From Liolophura sinensis (Eukaryota > Mollusca > Polyplacophora > Chitonida > Chitonidae): 64,000 bases of DNA. The DNA lies in contig NC_088301.1 in assembly GCF_032854445.1 (NCBI RefSeq), positions 9,978,281 through 10,042,280 of the forward strand, in the 5' to 3' direction. The position numbers and the translations under genes were made by a program. Below the pieces are notes generated by a model, which saw only the letters and a program-made list of their open reading frames with translations, was not told the origin of the DNA and ran no database searches. Shown one piece after another: positions 1 through 10,800 of this stretch (position 1 is the stretch's first letter; each line of letters opens with the position of its first letter).

Positions 1-1
1 G

Positions 2-808
2 TCCACAAGCTGGACATACTCTGTCCTCGGCCACAAGCTTTATGTCAAGATGGCCAGCTCCTGTCCGGTCCAGTTTCACACCAGTCAGCCTCCACCAGAG
101 GGCAGTATTATCCGAGCCATGGCCGTTTTCAGCAAGGCAGAACACGCTCAAGGTGTGGTCACACGGTGTCCTAACCATGTCAGCAGCAGAGAGCACAACC
201 AGAACCACCCTGCTCCTAGTCACCTTGTTCGCTGTGAGCATCAACTCAGTCACTACCTGGACGATCCTTCCACAGGCAGACACAGTGTGCTCACTCCTTA
301 TCAGCAGCCACAGGCTGGCTGCCCTCATCTCACCTATCTCTACCAGTTCATGTGTCTGGGATCCTGTGTGGGAGGACCCAACAGAAGACCAATGCAGATT
401 GTCTTCACCCTAGAGAACGACCAGCTAGTTCTGGGAAGAGCCGCTGTAGACATCCGCATCTGTGCCTGTCCTGCCCGTGACAAGAGGCTGGAGGAAAAGT
501 CCTATTTACCTAAACCTCCAGCTTCCTCTCCCAGCTACACCACAGGCGACAAACCCAGGGCCGCTCACAAGAGGAAACTTGACACCACAGACACTTTTAC
601 CATCACCATTCATGGCCGTGATAACTTTGAAATCTTACGCAAAATCAGAGATTCCTTAGAACTCATGTCTTCTTTATCCAATGATCAAGTCACTCAATAC
701 AAACAATGTAAAGTTTCCAAATCCTGTACTCAACTTTTACAGCATGACTTGTCAACAGAGTTCTTTTCATTGCCACAAATTATTCCCCCTCTACAGATGG
801 TTCAATAA
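2..808 (+). CDS. p53/p63/p73-family protein, intronless and 5'-partial (probable retrocopy)
   Basis: The frame is open from base 2 to the stop at 806-808 (268 codons), so it starts left of the window. Read in order it gives a p53-family DNA-binding domain: the opening WTYSVLGHKLYVKM, then TRCPNH (zinc Cys and His), GRHSVL, FMCLGSCVGGPNRRP (the other two zinc Cys and the Arg248-type DNA contact) and IRICACPARDKR (Arg273- and Arg280-type contacts). About 60 residues on comes a tetramerization helix (GRDNFEILRKIRDSLELM). All zinc ligands and main DNA contacts are present. Animal p53-family genes carry several introns across this region; none is present here, so a reverse-transcribed copy is the best reading. 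There is no SAM domain. The last 30 or so codons look unrelated to the family and overlap a repeat seen again near 3190 and 3350. Family sure; expression unknown. Confidence 0.85.
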   Translation, partial: STSWTYSVLGHKLYVKMASSCPVQFHTSQPPPEGSIIRAMAVFSKAEHAQGVVTRCPNHVSSREHNQNHPAPSHLVRCEHQLSHYLDDPSTGRHSVLTPYQQPQAGCPHLTYLYQFMCLGSCVGGPNRRPMQIVFTLENDQLVLGRAAVDIRICACPARDKRLEEKSYLPKPPASSPSYTTGDKPRAAHKRKLDTTDTFTITIHGRDNFEILRKIRDSLELMSSLSNDQVTQYKQCKVSKSCTQLLQHDLSTEFFSLPQIIPPLQMVQ

Positions 809-909
809 TTCTAAGGGTAAATACAATTATGTCCATATATTGTTACATTGCTTATTAAGTTTATGTTATTGTCTTCCTTCTTTATTTTTGCTCTTTGTTA
901 CATTGACAT

Positions 910-915
910 AATAAA
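910..915 (+). terminator. Candidate polyadenylation signal after the p53-like frame
   Basis: AATAAA about 100 bp after the p53-like stop codon. It is the first such hexamer downstream, but the surrounding DNA is AT-rich and chance occurrence is possible. Confidence 0.35.
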
Positions 916-3127
916 ATTTTCATTCAACCACATACACTTGTTTGCTGTTGTCAATGTCATTTCTGCTCTTTGCTCAATTCCATTCATGAATATATTTCAT
1001 AATCTTTCTCCATGTGTTTTACTTAAAAGTTTCAATGACAAACTTTGACAAGATTCCTGTTCTTACAGCACCAGTATTCACCCATGTCCTGAAAATGTCT
1101 CATTTCTTAGTGACAAACAGTCCTGATTAGGTTTATGAATTCTTACATTATTTGAAGCATTGTTGCATTCAGGCATCTAAAGGACATCTGGAATATGCCA
1201 CAGCCATAACAGATTCCTATTACATGCAAAGTGTCTAAAACCTATAAGATGGGAAAACAAAATTACCACATAATAAAGCAACTCCAGAGATATCTTTTAC
1301 ATCATCACTACATGGATTTACTGTGTTCAAATAAAGAATACATAAACATTAAATCTTATTCCCCATTAGAGACAAGGCTTCAAAACTTAACGGTCCTCTA
1401 CATGAGAATATACACATCGCAACTGGTATTCAACATTTCCAGGTATTCACATGTTTCAAGACTGATAATGCTTAACAGATATTGTACCAAATCAGTCTGC
1501 AGCCACACTTTCCTGACAACACATCACAACAGGTTATTAAACATCAATCATCCACTGCTGAGTTCAATATCCAGTCAGAAAGTCAATCCACTTAATATCC
1601 CATCTTGTCTTTACCACAACTGGAACCACAGAACCCCACGCTATTAAAGGTCAATCTAAATACAAATTGTTGTACCCAGTAACTGGTGTTCAACAACCAC
1701 AAATGGTACAGTTCTGTTATATATGCATGTATACAAACACCAAACAGTGTCTGACACTTTAACTCATCACACATTGATATGTAGTGCCCAGGTGTGATAT
1801 GGTGGTGCCAGTTATGTATAGACAGCAGACAATATCTTCAGCCATTTCTTACAGGGCAATCTTCTTACCAGTGATTGGTGTTAAACTTACAGCCAAGTGA
1901 GATGGCTGGTACTAAGAAGTATATACATCAATGTCTGCTGGCTATACTCATCCTTAATACCTGTGGTCAATCATTAACTTTCAACAGTAAGTCTGATATG
2001 GTTCCACTTTTCAGGAGACAACAGGCAAGGCATGCTTCATTACATGTAAACACACCAATTCTTAGGTGCTATCACTCTGAAAATGTATTATTCATGATTA
2101 ACTATAAACATAAGGTCCTGGTCCTCAATTAATCTTGATTTACTTCACTTTTCATATATCAGGTACTTTAAAAAGTTAGTTCTTCAATAAATTTAGTTCT
2201 TTATAGAAACTGATTCATCACAAGTACACATCTCTTTACTTTACCACCAACAGTTCACATCTTTATCAGAAACATGTTAAGAAAATAATCAGTGCATATT
2301 TGTGATTAAGAGAATGTACATGTTTTGGAAATACAAGTTTCCAATTGCAAAAAACGGAAAAAAAATGAATTAATCCTCTAGAAGTATTTTTTCAAAGACT
2401 ACTATTTTCCAATACATACACAAACAAAATATATTCAATTCATTGCCAAACAAATTTAACATCTCACCTTTAGAAAATAAAACCTTATTAAAACTTTTCA
2501 TCAAATGCCAGAGATAAAACTATTACTTCTGACCACCATTCCTCAACAAATTTTACATTCATCACAAGCAGATAAGCAACACAATCACAAACCATGTGTC
2601 TTACAGATTGCGGACTCCAAAAATCCATTTGTATACATGTACACCCTAACAAACAACTGCAGAAATATCAGTATATATATCCAATCATTCTTTCAAGGTT
2701 TCAAACATTTACTGGTCAGGAATTCTACTGAACTCAAAGCCCCCTGTTAGAGGTCTCTCCAATAATTCTTTACATTATCATACACTACAGAAGCGTTTCT
2801 TTGGTTTTATTAAATCTTTCCACAGTGTTCATTCACTTCTTTGAAAAGAAATTATTACCATCACAAAATTTTGAAGTATGAAAAATGCGAATGCTTTTTA
2901 AGAAAACTCGACAAAAACTCATACTTTGATTAGCATAATAAGAATTTTAAGATTCTACTTCAATTTGATCACTTGTACATTCATTTAAAAGAAAATCATT
3001 ACTTTATACACAAACAACGTCAAAACCTCATATACAGATAAACCACAATAATGAGAGAGAAAAATACAGCTCAAGGACTTTGACTGTATTAACCCAAATA
3101 AATCCCAGCAGGGAACCCCAGCTGAAT

Positions 3128-3447
3128 ATCTACCAGCTAATTGAGTATTCTTTCACCCTCCACAAAAATATTAGAACATACTCCACTTTTCATTGTCACA
3201 AATTATCCCCCCTGTACAAATCGTTGAGTACCTCACTAATGAATTGCACTTTGCACTTGTTTATAAACATGTTGATGTTAAGTTTATCTACCAGCTAATT
3301 GGGTATTCATTCACCCTCCACAAAAATATGAGAACATACTCCACTTTTCATTGTCACAAATTATCCCCCCTGTACAAATCGTTGAGTACCTCACTAATGA
3401 ATTGCACTTTGCACTTGTTTATAAAGATGTTGATGTTAAGTTTGTGT
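3128..3447 (+). repeat. Two-copy tandem duplication, unit about 160 bp
   Basis: The blocks 3128-3288 and 3289-3447 are nearly identical; both begin at CTACCAGCTAATT and both contain CATTGTCACAAATTATC followed by CCCCCTGTACAAATCGTTGA. That core also appears, diverged, at about 767-808, the 3' end of the p53-like frame, so it is probably a dispersed repeat that was locally duplicated here. Confidence 0.8.
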
Positions 3448-3537
3448 TAATATATTGAAGTACATGTGTCCATTAGTGAATATGTGTATGAATAATGTTA
3501 TAAATGATCTCTCAGAAGGGAGAAACATAAGTCTGTG

Positions 3538-3683
3538 CCCAGCTGTTCAAAAGTGTATTAAGAATTAAGACTGGCGTGAGCTTTAGTCCAGACTTAGGTG
3601 TCATTCACTTTGTATTAGAATGAGACTGGTATTAAAGTTTAGGTCTGGCTTAACTTTAATACACTTTTGAACAACTGGCCCCA
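3538..3683. mobile_element. Foldback / MITE-like palindromic element
   Basis: CAGCTGTTCAAAAGTGTATT on the left is answered in reverse complement by AATACACTTTTGAACAACTG on the right, with arms of about 40 bp and a centre of about 65 bp. Related CTTTTGAACA-type fragments occur near 27090 and 27610. No protein is encoded; a non-autonomous element is the likely identity. Confidence 0.6.
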
Positions 3684-4342
3684 GGGTTCAACTGAAACTA
3701 TTTTTCACTGGCATAGTTGATGTTTTACAGCCTTTTGATCATTATTGTTACACTTACAGTACAGAGTAAACAACAATATACAAACATATCAGATTAGTTA
3801 TTTATTCGATATGTGTTTCATGCCAAATTCAAGAATATTTCACTTTATGCTAAGAGGACAGTACATTAAAGGAATAGTGCTAAATAAGCTCAGTATTAAA
3901 TGTGAATCACATCTCTACTGTTTAAACAATATACTGATCAAAATGGGGGATAAATGTCTTTTTACTTGTCTGAAACAGTGGTGATTTGAAGAAAGATGTT
4001 ACTGGTTAAGTGTCCTTAGGTCTTGTATAATCTTTATATACAAGAAGGCACTGAATATGTGTAATGGGAACCATGAAGAGTACGCTGTTAAGCCAATATC
4101 TGTGTACAGGGGAGGGTACATCCATGGACACTATTAATCTCTGTTTACTCACAAGGACTGGCTTGGTGATTTTACAACAAAAGGCATGGCCTGCAGAAAA
4201 TCACGGATGGATATAAAAATTTTACACTAAGTGAAAAGTAAATTTGAACTTTCTCAAAAAATACAGGAAAACAGGCCCGATACTGTAAACCGAGTTCAGC
4301 ATCAAAGCACATGACAAAATGGGGAAAGTAAAACGTTCTCAC

Positions 4343-4841
4343 CTTTGAATCCCCCATAGAACTCAGCATCGTGTAGTGTGAGAAGCGAGTGGCTGAACAG
4401 AGAGCAGAATACTGATAACATGGGGATGATTCTCTCCACATCATGTGGGGACATCTGCAACCCTCCTGATAACATTTGTAACAGACGGGTTTGTGATCTG
4501 TAACACCAGAAACAAGATGAATGTAACAAAGACAACCATCCAGATAACATTTGTAAATCTCCTAACATTTGCAACAGATGGGTCTGAGACCTGTAAGAGT
4601 GATAAGCGAATGTAACCGTTCTGGTAACACATGTAAGATACATATTTGGGATCTGTAAATAATATGTGGTACAGGCCAACTGTAAAATTACAACATACAC
4701 ACCTGTGGGGAAGATCTTGAGATAATCTTCCCTCCATGGCATTCAGGCCCTAAGAACACGATGGTGCCAAAACCAAAAGAAACCATTCTGACTGATTGCT
4801 TACCGAAAGCTGAATGACTCTGATGAGATATTCTTCATTTT

Positions 4842-4880
<39 letters not shown>

Positions 4881-7800
4881 ATTGGTGTTTTACGCCGTAC
4901 TCAAGAATATTTCACTTATACGACGGCGGCCAGCATTATGGTGGGTGGAAACCGGGCAGAGCCCGGCGGAAACCCACGACCATCCGCAGGTTGCTGGCAG
5001 ACCTTCCCACGTACGGCCGGGGAGGAAGCCAGCATGAGCTGGTCTTGAACTCACAGCGACCGCATTGGTGAGAGGCTTCTGGGTCACTACGCTGCGCTAG
5101 CGCGCTAACCGACTGAGCCACGGAGGCCCCTCTTCATTTTTGAATGTTAAATTGATTTCTTTTATGTTTCAGCAGCTTCCTGACCACACCAGACCTATTT
5201 AACCTACTTTTTACTGACTTAAATACTTAGATAAAACATTGATTATTTCCTATTCTTACCGATATGTACATACTCTAATTACCCAACCTTTTTGCATACG
5301 AAAGAACAACTTACAGTTGAATTTATGCACATCTGGATTTTAGAGACAAAACTACATTGGTTGGATTAGCCAGTTTCAAGGCTACACAAAAAGTGACATT
5401 TTATCAGTCAACACAGATTAATGCCTTCAGAACATGCCTGAATAAACACCTAGCAAACATGCAAAAAGATTGAAGCATTACAGTAAGAGCGTTTTGCTCC
5501 CATTTTTATCCCAGGAGTGGTTTGTCCACATACATGTAAAAAAGTTAAAAGTAAACAAAGCTTCATTAAAAATCAACTTGTGAAAACTTACCCAGTCACA
5601 GATGCTGCAGAGACAGACAGACAACTCTCCCAAAGATGTTTTATGAAACTGGCATTATATGCTAAAGTGTAAAGCAACCTGAAACATCAAATATTTTCAT
5701 ATTTCACATAATAATGTGACGAAACCAGAAAGGAAATCATCATATTTATCAGGATCAGATACATGACAATGTAAATAAAATTTGACTGCAGCAATGATTG
5801 GGATCATTTGAGCCATGTCATTGTGGCATGTCATACTGATTACTGATATTTATTTGATTGCTGTATCACAGTCAAGAATAGTTAACACATATGATGGGTG
5901 AAGAAATATGTGTGAAGCCCAGAGGAAACCACACCCCATCTTCATGTTGCTGTCTCTAACAGACAAATTTCTGGACAAAAACATTGCGCTGTTTGAACAT
6001 GTGGCGACACTGGTAAATGGTTATATATTTGAAATGGCATCACCCCTCCAGACTCCTACATGTACAACACAGATGTCACTCAAAATAACAAAAACAGCAG
6101 TGTTCATTGAAGAAACTGACCTTGTTTTATGCACTGGAAGTCTTTGTACAGCGAGTAAGCAATGGCATATTGTACAGACAGCAGTGAAGGTAGCGGGCTC
6201 AGGATAATGCACAGTAGAGAACATCACAGCCTTAACGAGATCTTGAGAGTTGAGTAATCTCAAGCAGTCCTCTCTTAAGTCTTCCACACTGCTGTAGGAG
6301 ACAACCTGAAAACACATTATCAGTGTTCCAACATTCATAAGCATGATCACACAGACTCAAATCTCTTTATTCCTTTGTAGGAATACTTAATACACACACA
6401 ACAACTGGAAATCACATATTCACGTCAGCAAAATTTACATGCAAGATGACGAGAAATCACACTATATTCAACCAATAACATTTTCATACATAAATATACA
6501 GAATCATAACATGTACATGTAGGGACTGGATCCACAAAGCTACAATAGGTCAAGTTGATATTAACTATTACTTCTGTAACTGTTAATGGGCTGGAAAATG
6601 CAAAAACCATCAACCAATATCTACCAATATCCTCATAAATGCACTAATTCATACCACATGTACATATTTCATTGCTTTGTGATAAACACACTTTCTTCTA
6701 CCTCCTGCTTCATGCTGGATTCCTCTCCGGCCGTACGTGGGGAGGTCTGCCGTCAACTTACAGATGGTCGTGGGTTTTTTTAGGGTTCTGCTCGGTTTTC
6801 TCTCACCATAATGCTGGCTGCCGTCGTCTAAGTGAAATATTCTAGAGTACGGCGTAAAACACCAATCAAATAAATAAATAAATAAATAAATACCTCCTGA
6901 TCTATCACCATGCCTTCATCTTCACTGTCAGATTCTCCCTGGTCCATCTGTGCACCACGAGGAGGGGGTAACTCCATCACCAATGTCTTTAGCACAAGCA
7001 CATACTGTAACATCTCTCTTGGAGTGAGGTTCTCTGTATGACAGATGAAGATAACAATCATAACAAAAACGATGTTATGATTAAACTTTTGTAATAGCCA
7101 ACAATAGCCCGTACTACTGGAATTATGGGAAAATGATGAACTGTCAGGCAGTTTATCTTGTAAAAGGTGAATTAGGAATATACAAATAGGAATGTTTCAT
7201 TTATAGAGTATACAAGTTCCATAAAGGGTGGAATTGGACTGTCAGTCCTATGAAACCATACCAGTTCAATATTTAATCAAACAGTGTAACTTAGGCATAA
7301 CAAACAACACACACCATACATCTAAATACAGTATTTTGTGTCACCAGCAGAGCACAATACTTTATTGTCCAACACATAAGTTAAAAGTCAGATCATCCCT
7401 GTGAAGCCAGCATGTTCAGTGTACATACGTAGTCCCTTTTCTCCCAGGGTGAGTAGAGCACAAAGCAGCCAGGGTGTGAGTGGTAGAGCAGTAGTGGTGT
7501 TAAGTCTGGCTGAGGTCCCTGTCCACTTCTCCATGGATTCACTAGGGGATTCCCCAGGGCTTTCTGATATAAGAGCCTGGATCAGTTCTACCAAAGGGAA
7601 TGGATAGCGGCCATATGCCATAGCAGGCAGAAGGAAGTGTCCAATCTGTTCAGTGTAGGACGGGCACAGGAGAGCTTTACACACTGCCTTCAGAACGGAC
7701 TGACTGAAAAACACAAGAACGATCTGGAATCCATGATTTTAATTAATGGAATTAGAACCTGAACACCTATCATTAGGAAAATAAGCTATTGTCACTCACC

Positions 7801-10800
7801 AATGGTGTCTGACCCTTCACTGCACAGCTATAAAGGGCAGTAGTGGTGTGGTCTGTCACAATTTTTTAAGGATGCTCTTGTTTTGTTTTCGTTTTTTGAG
7901 TGAATAAAACAGGAAGAACATTAGCACAAGTAAATTTAACCAATGAAACCAATACGCATTCCAGGACTTTTTTTTTTTTTTTTTTAAATATGGATTCACT
8001 CAGAAATGACGTATTAAGCAACATAATTTACCTGAATGTTTTACAATGATACGGTATGGAGCAAAAGATGATCTTAAATTTCACCCATTACTCGCTTGCA
8101 CATTTTGCCTAATTCTTTTAAACTGATCTCAAAAAGGTGTTTGAGGTTTGTTTGGGAAGTAGTATGATAATATAGTGGAAATATGTAATTTTCAACACGA
8201 ACAATAATATTTCATGACAATAAATTTGCCTCTAAAAATGCACCTCTTGGGACATATTACTATGTATGTCCCATTCCTGAAGTACTGTCTGTGAAATACA
8301 AGTAGAGCCATGAAGAACACCACTTTACCTGAACTTTTTGTCTTCAACATGCTCACAAGTTTAACAGCAATTACCTAAAGTTTTTATCTGGGCTGGATGC
8401 TGCGTAGCAGATTGGTTTCATGATAAGATCAAAGATACTGGCTGCTACAGGTGTTGGTGGCTCGGTGGTCTTGTCCAGACTGGATGGTACTTTCTCATTC
8501 AGCACAGTTCGCATGCACCCAAAATATCCTGAAAACAGGTGAAAACGTACCAGTTTACACTTTGGGGTTTCTTATAGTTAAAGCCTTCAAGTCATGTATT
8601 TTGTTCATCCAGATCTAAAGTTTAGATAATGGGGAAATCTGGCTCATTCCGCACTGATTTCTGCTTTCCTGCAGGGATACATGTAGACTCATGTACACCA
8701 CTGGCAGACGATGAATTTTAAAATGACTGCTGTTGTTATCCCTCCCTTTGTCACCATTATTTTTCAGCTCACTTTAGGCCCTGCAGTTACACCCTACAGA
8801 CATGTATATGAATGCCATGTTACATGTACTTATAAACAACTCAACTTCGTTCGAGGAGGGAGGATGTAAAGAGTGTATGCACAATACATATGCTACAATA
8901 TCAATGCTAAAAAACATAAAGTAAAATCACAAATTAATTCACCATTCCCATAAAGCCTATTCTAATATGTTTATTTTAAGCTGCGCCTTTTGACCTATTT
9001 ATTTACTTATTTGATTGGTGTTTTATACTTAAGTATACTTAAGAATATTTCACTTATACAACAGCGGCCAGCACTGTGATGGGAGGAAACCGCGCAGAGC
9101 CCGGGGGAAACCCACGATCATCCGCAGGTAGCCGGAAGACCTTCCCATGTACAGCTGGAGAGGAAGCCAGCATGAGCTGAACGTGAACTCATAGCAACCG
9201 CATTGGTGTGAGGCTCCTGGGTCATTGCGCCATGCTGGCATGTTACAACCATCTAGAATTGAATAAAACACTAGGATTTTTTAGGGTGAGAGACTAACAT
9301 AGACAAACTGGTGCCTCACCTTTGTTGATGAGAAACTTGTAAATGCGGTATTCTGTGTCCGGTCGTCTTGCTTTCTCTGCAACTGCCTGATAACTCTCTG
9401 GGCTGGTAAATACCTCCAGCATCCTCATGGGGATGGCTATAGGGACAGGTGTGGGAGCAATGCTCTCCAGATAGCTGCCAACACAGACACCACAAGTCAT
9501 GCACCCTCATTAAATTACGCTACACTACAATATATTTGCATATAACACAAAATCCAACATACCCCAATTCCTCAACATATTGCATACGAAAGAGCAACTT
9601 TCATTGCAATTTAAGTACCTTTTTAATTTGATTTTGGAGACAAAACTCTACATTTATTTGGATTAGCCAATTTTAGGGCTTCACAAAAAGTACAATTTTG
9701 TCAGTCTACACCCAATACTACCTTCACAATATGCTTGAATAAACACCCAGTAAACACGCAAAAAGGGTGAAAAATTACAGTATTTGCAGTGTAATACATG
9801 TGGATACTTTGTTTGTTAAAATATTTTTGGTGGTTCCAGGCCTGACATGTCAAGTAAGTTACTGTGGTACAAATTCTGATGGGAATACTGTTTATGAAAA
9901 AACACAGGTAAGTATTGGCAGGCCTTTTATGCTATTTTATGATGACTATGTTGGATCTGTTTGAAGTATGCAATTCAAATTTCTATAGGATATGCCTGAC
10001 ATACCAAATAGTGATGGAATAAACCAACTTTTTTCAATTCAAAATAAAAATGCATGTGTTATTACATTTATTAGTGTGGTTTAATGCTCCACTTCCGTTT
10101 CCTCACAAGTCAATGGGTGGATCCAACACATCCTATGTCCCACCACCCCTTCTTGTGACAATGTCACTTTTCATTCTATTCTGGACAAAAGTAATTGTGA
10201 CGTCATGATGTCACAGAGAGATTGAACATTTGTAACCAATGTGTGAGACATACTGTTGAACTATTTGCAACAATACTGCTTATGATTGGTCAATTGCGCT
10301 TTCTTGATTGACAGTGAGGAAGGGTCTATTATTTGGGTGAAAGAAACCGGCGCCAGGTGTTAACCACCGACTTCTAAGTGACAAACTTTGACTGTGCATG
10401 CACACAGCCACATAAGAGTCACCTACTGCTTATTGTTACTGAGTCCACATGCACAGTGACAGCAGGGGAGACTGAGTTTGAATCAAAATGTTGTGTGTCC
10501 TACCAACACGGGGTAATAATACAAGTTACCTGAGACAAAGAGATAACAAACACTTGAGCTGATACTCCATCTGTTCATGTCGTCCATACATGAACTCAAT
10601 ATACTTTTCTTTCACACGAAGGATCTGCTGACACAGCCATGTCTACAACACAAAACACAGCCACCCTTTCATTTTTGTGATTTGATAATTAGTCCACTGT
10701 TTTTTATATTTATTCATGTCTTATATTTTTTAACCCCAAAAAGTGTATGTTTATAAAAAAAAAAAAATTGAAATTGTAAATAACTGGAATAAAAAATTTT

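Larger units (their letters stand above)
809..4342. other. AT-rich non-coding stretch, presumed large UBE3C intron
   Basis: No coding exon is recognisable on either strand. I looked on the minus strand for the missing UBE3C exons, in particular the HECT glycine-rich and cysteine motifs, and saw none. The stretch holds a two-copy tandem duplication (3128-3447) and a foldback element (3538-3683). UBE3C exon 12 ends at 4343 and its HECT half must lie left of base 1, which makes this part of one intron. Confidence 0.6.

Noticed and set aside
91-105. CTCF-like CCACCAGAGGGCAG near the left edge
   Set aside because: It lies inside the conserved p53-family coding sequence (Pro-Pro-Pro-Glu-Gly) and is explained by it.
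4302-4742. 146-codon minus-strand frame read as one gene
   Set aside because: Only 4343-4497 is a UBE3C exon; the rest is intron plus a duplicated acceptor segment.
4814-5121. Open frames of 61-85 codons on both strands (and similar ones at 9050, 18846, 63377, 63498)
   Set aside because: All are translations of SINE family 1 and recur in other copies of the element.
5050-5130. Possible tRNA gene
   Set aside because: The tRNA-like A and B boxes belong to the SINE head; the full cloverleaf is not kept and the same head occurs in other SINE copies.
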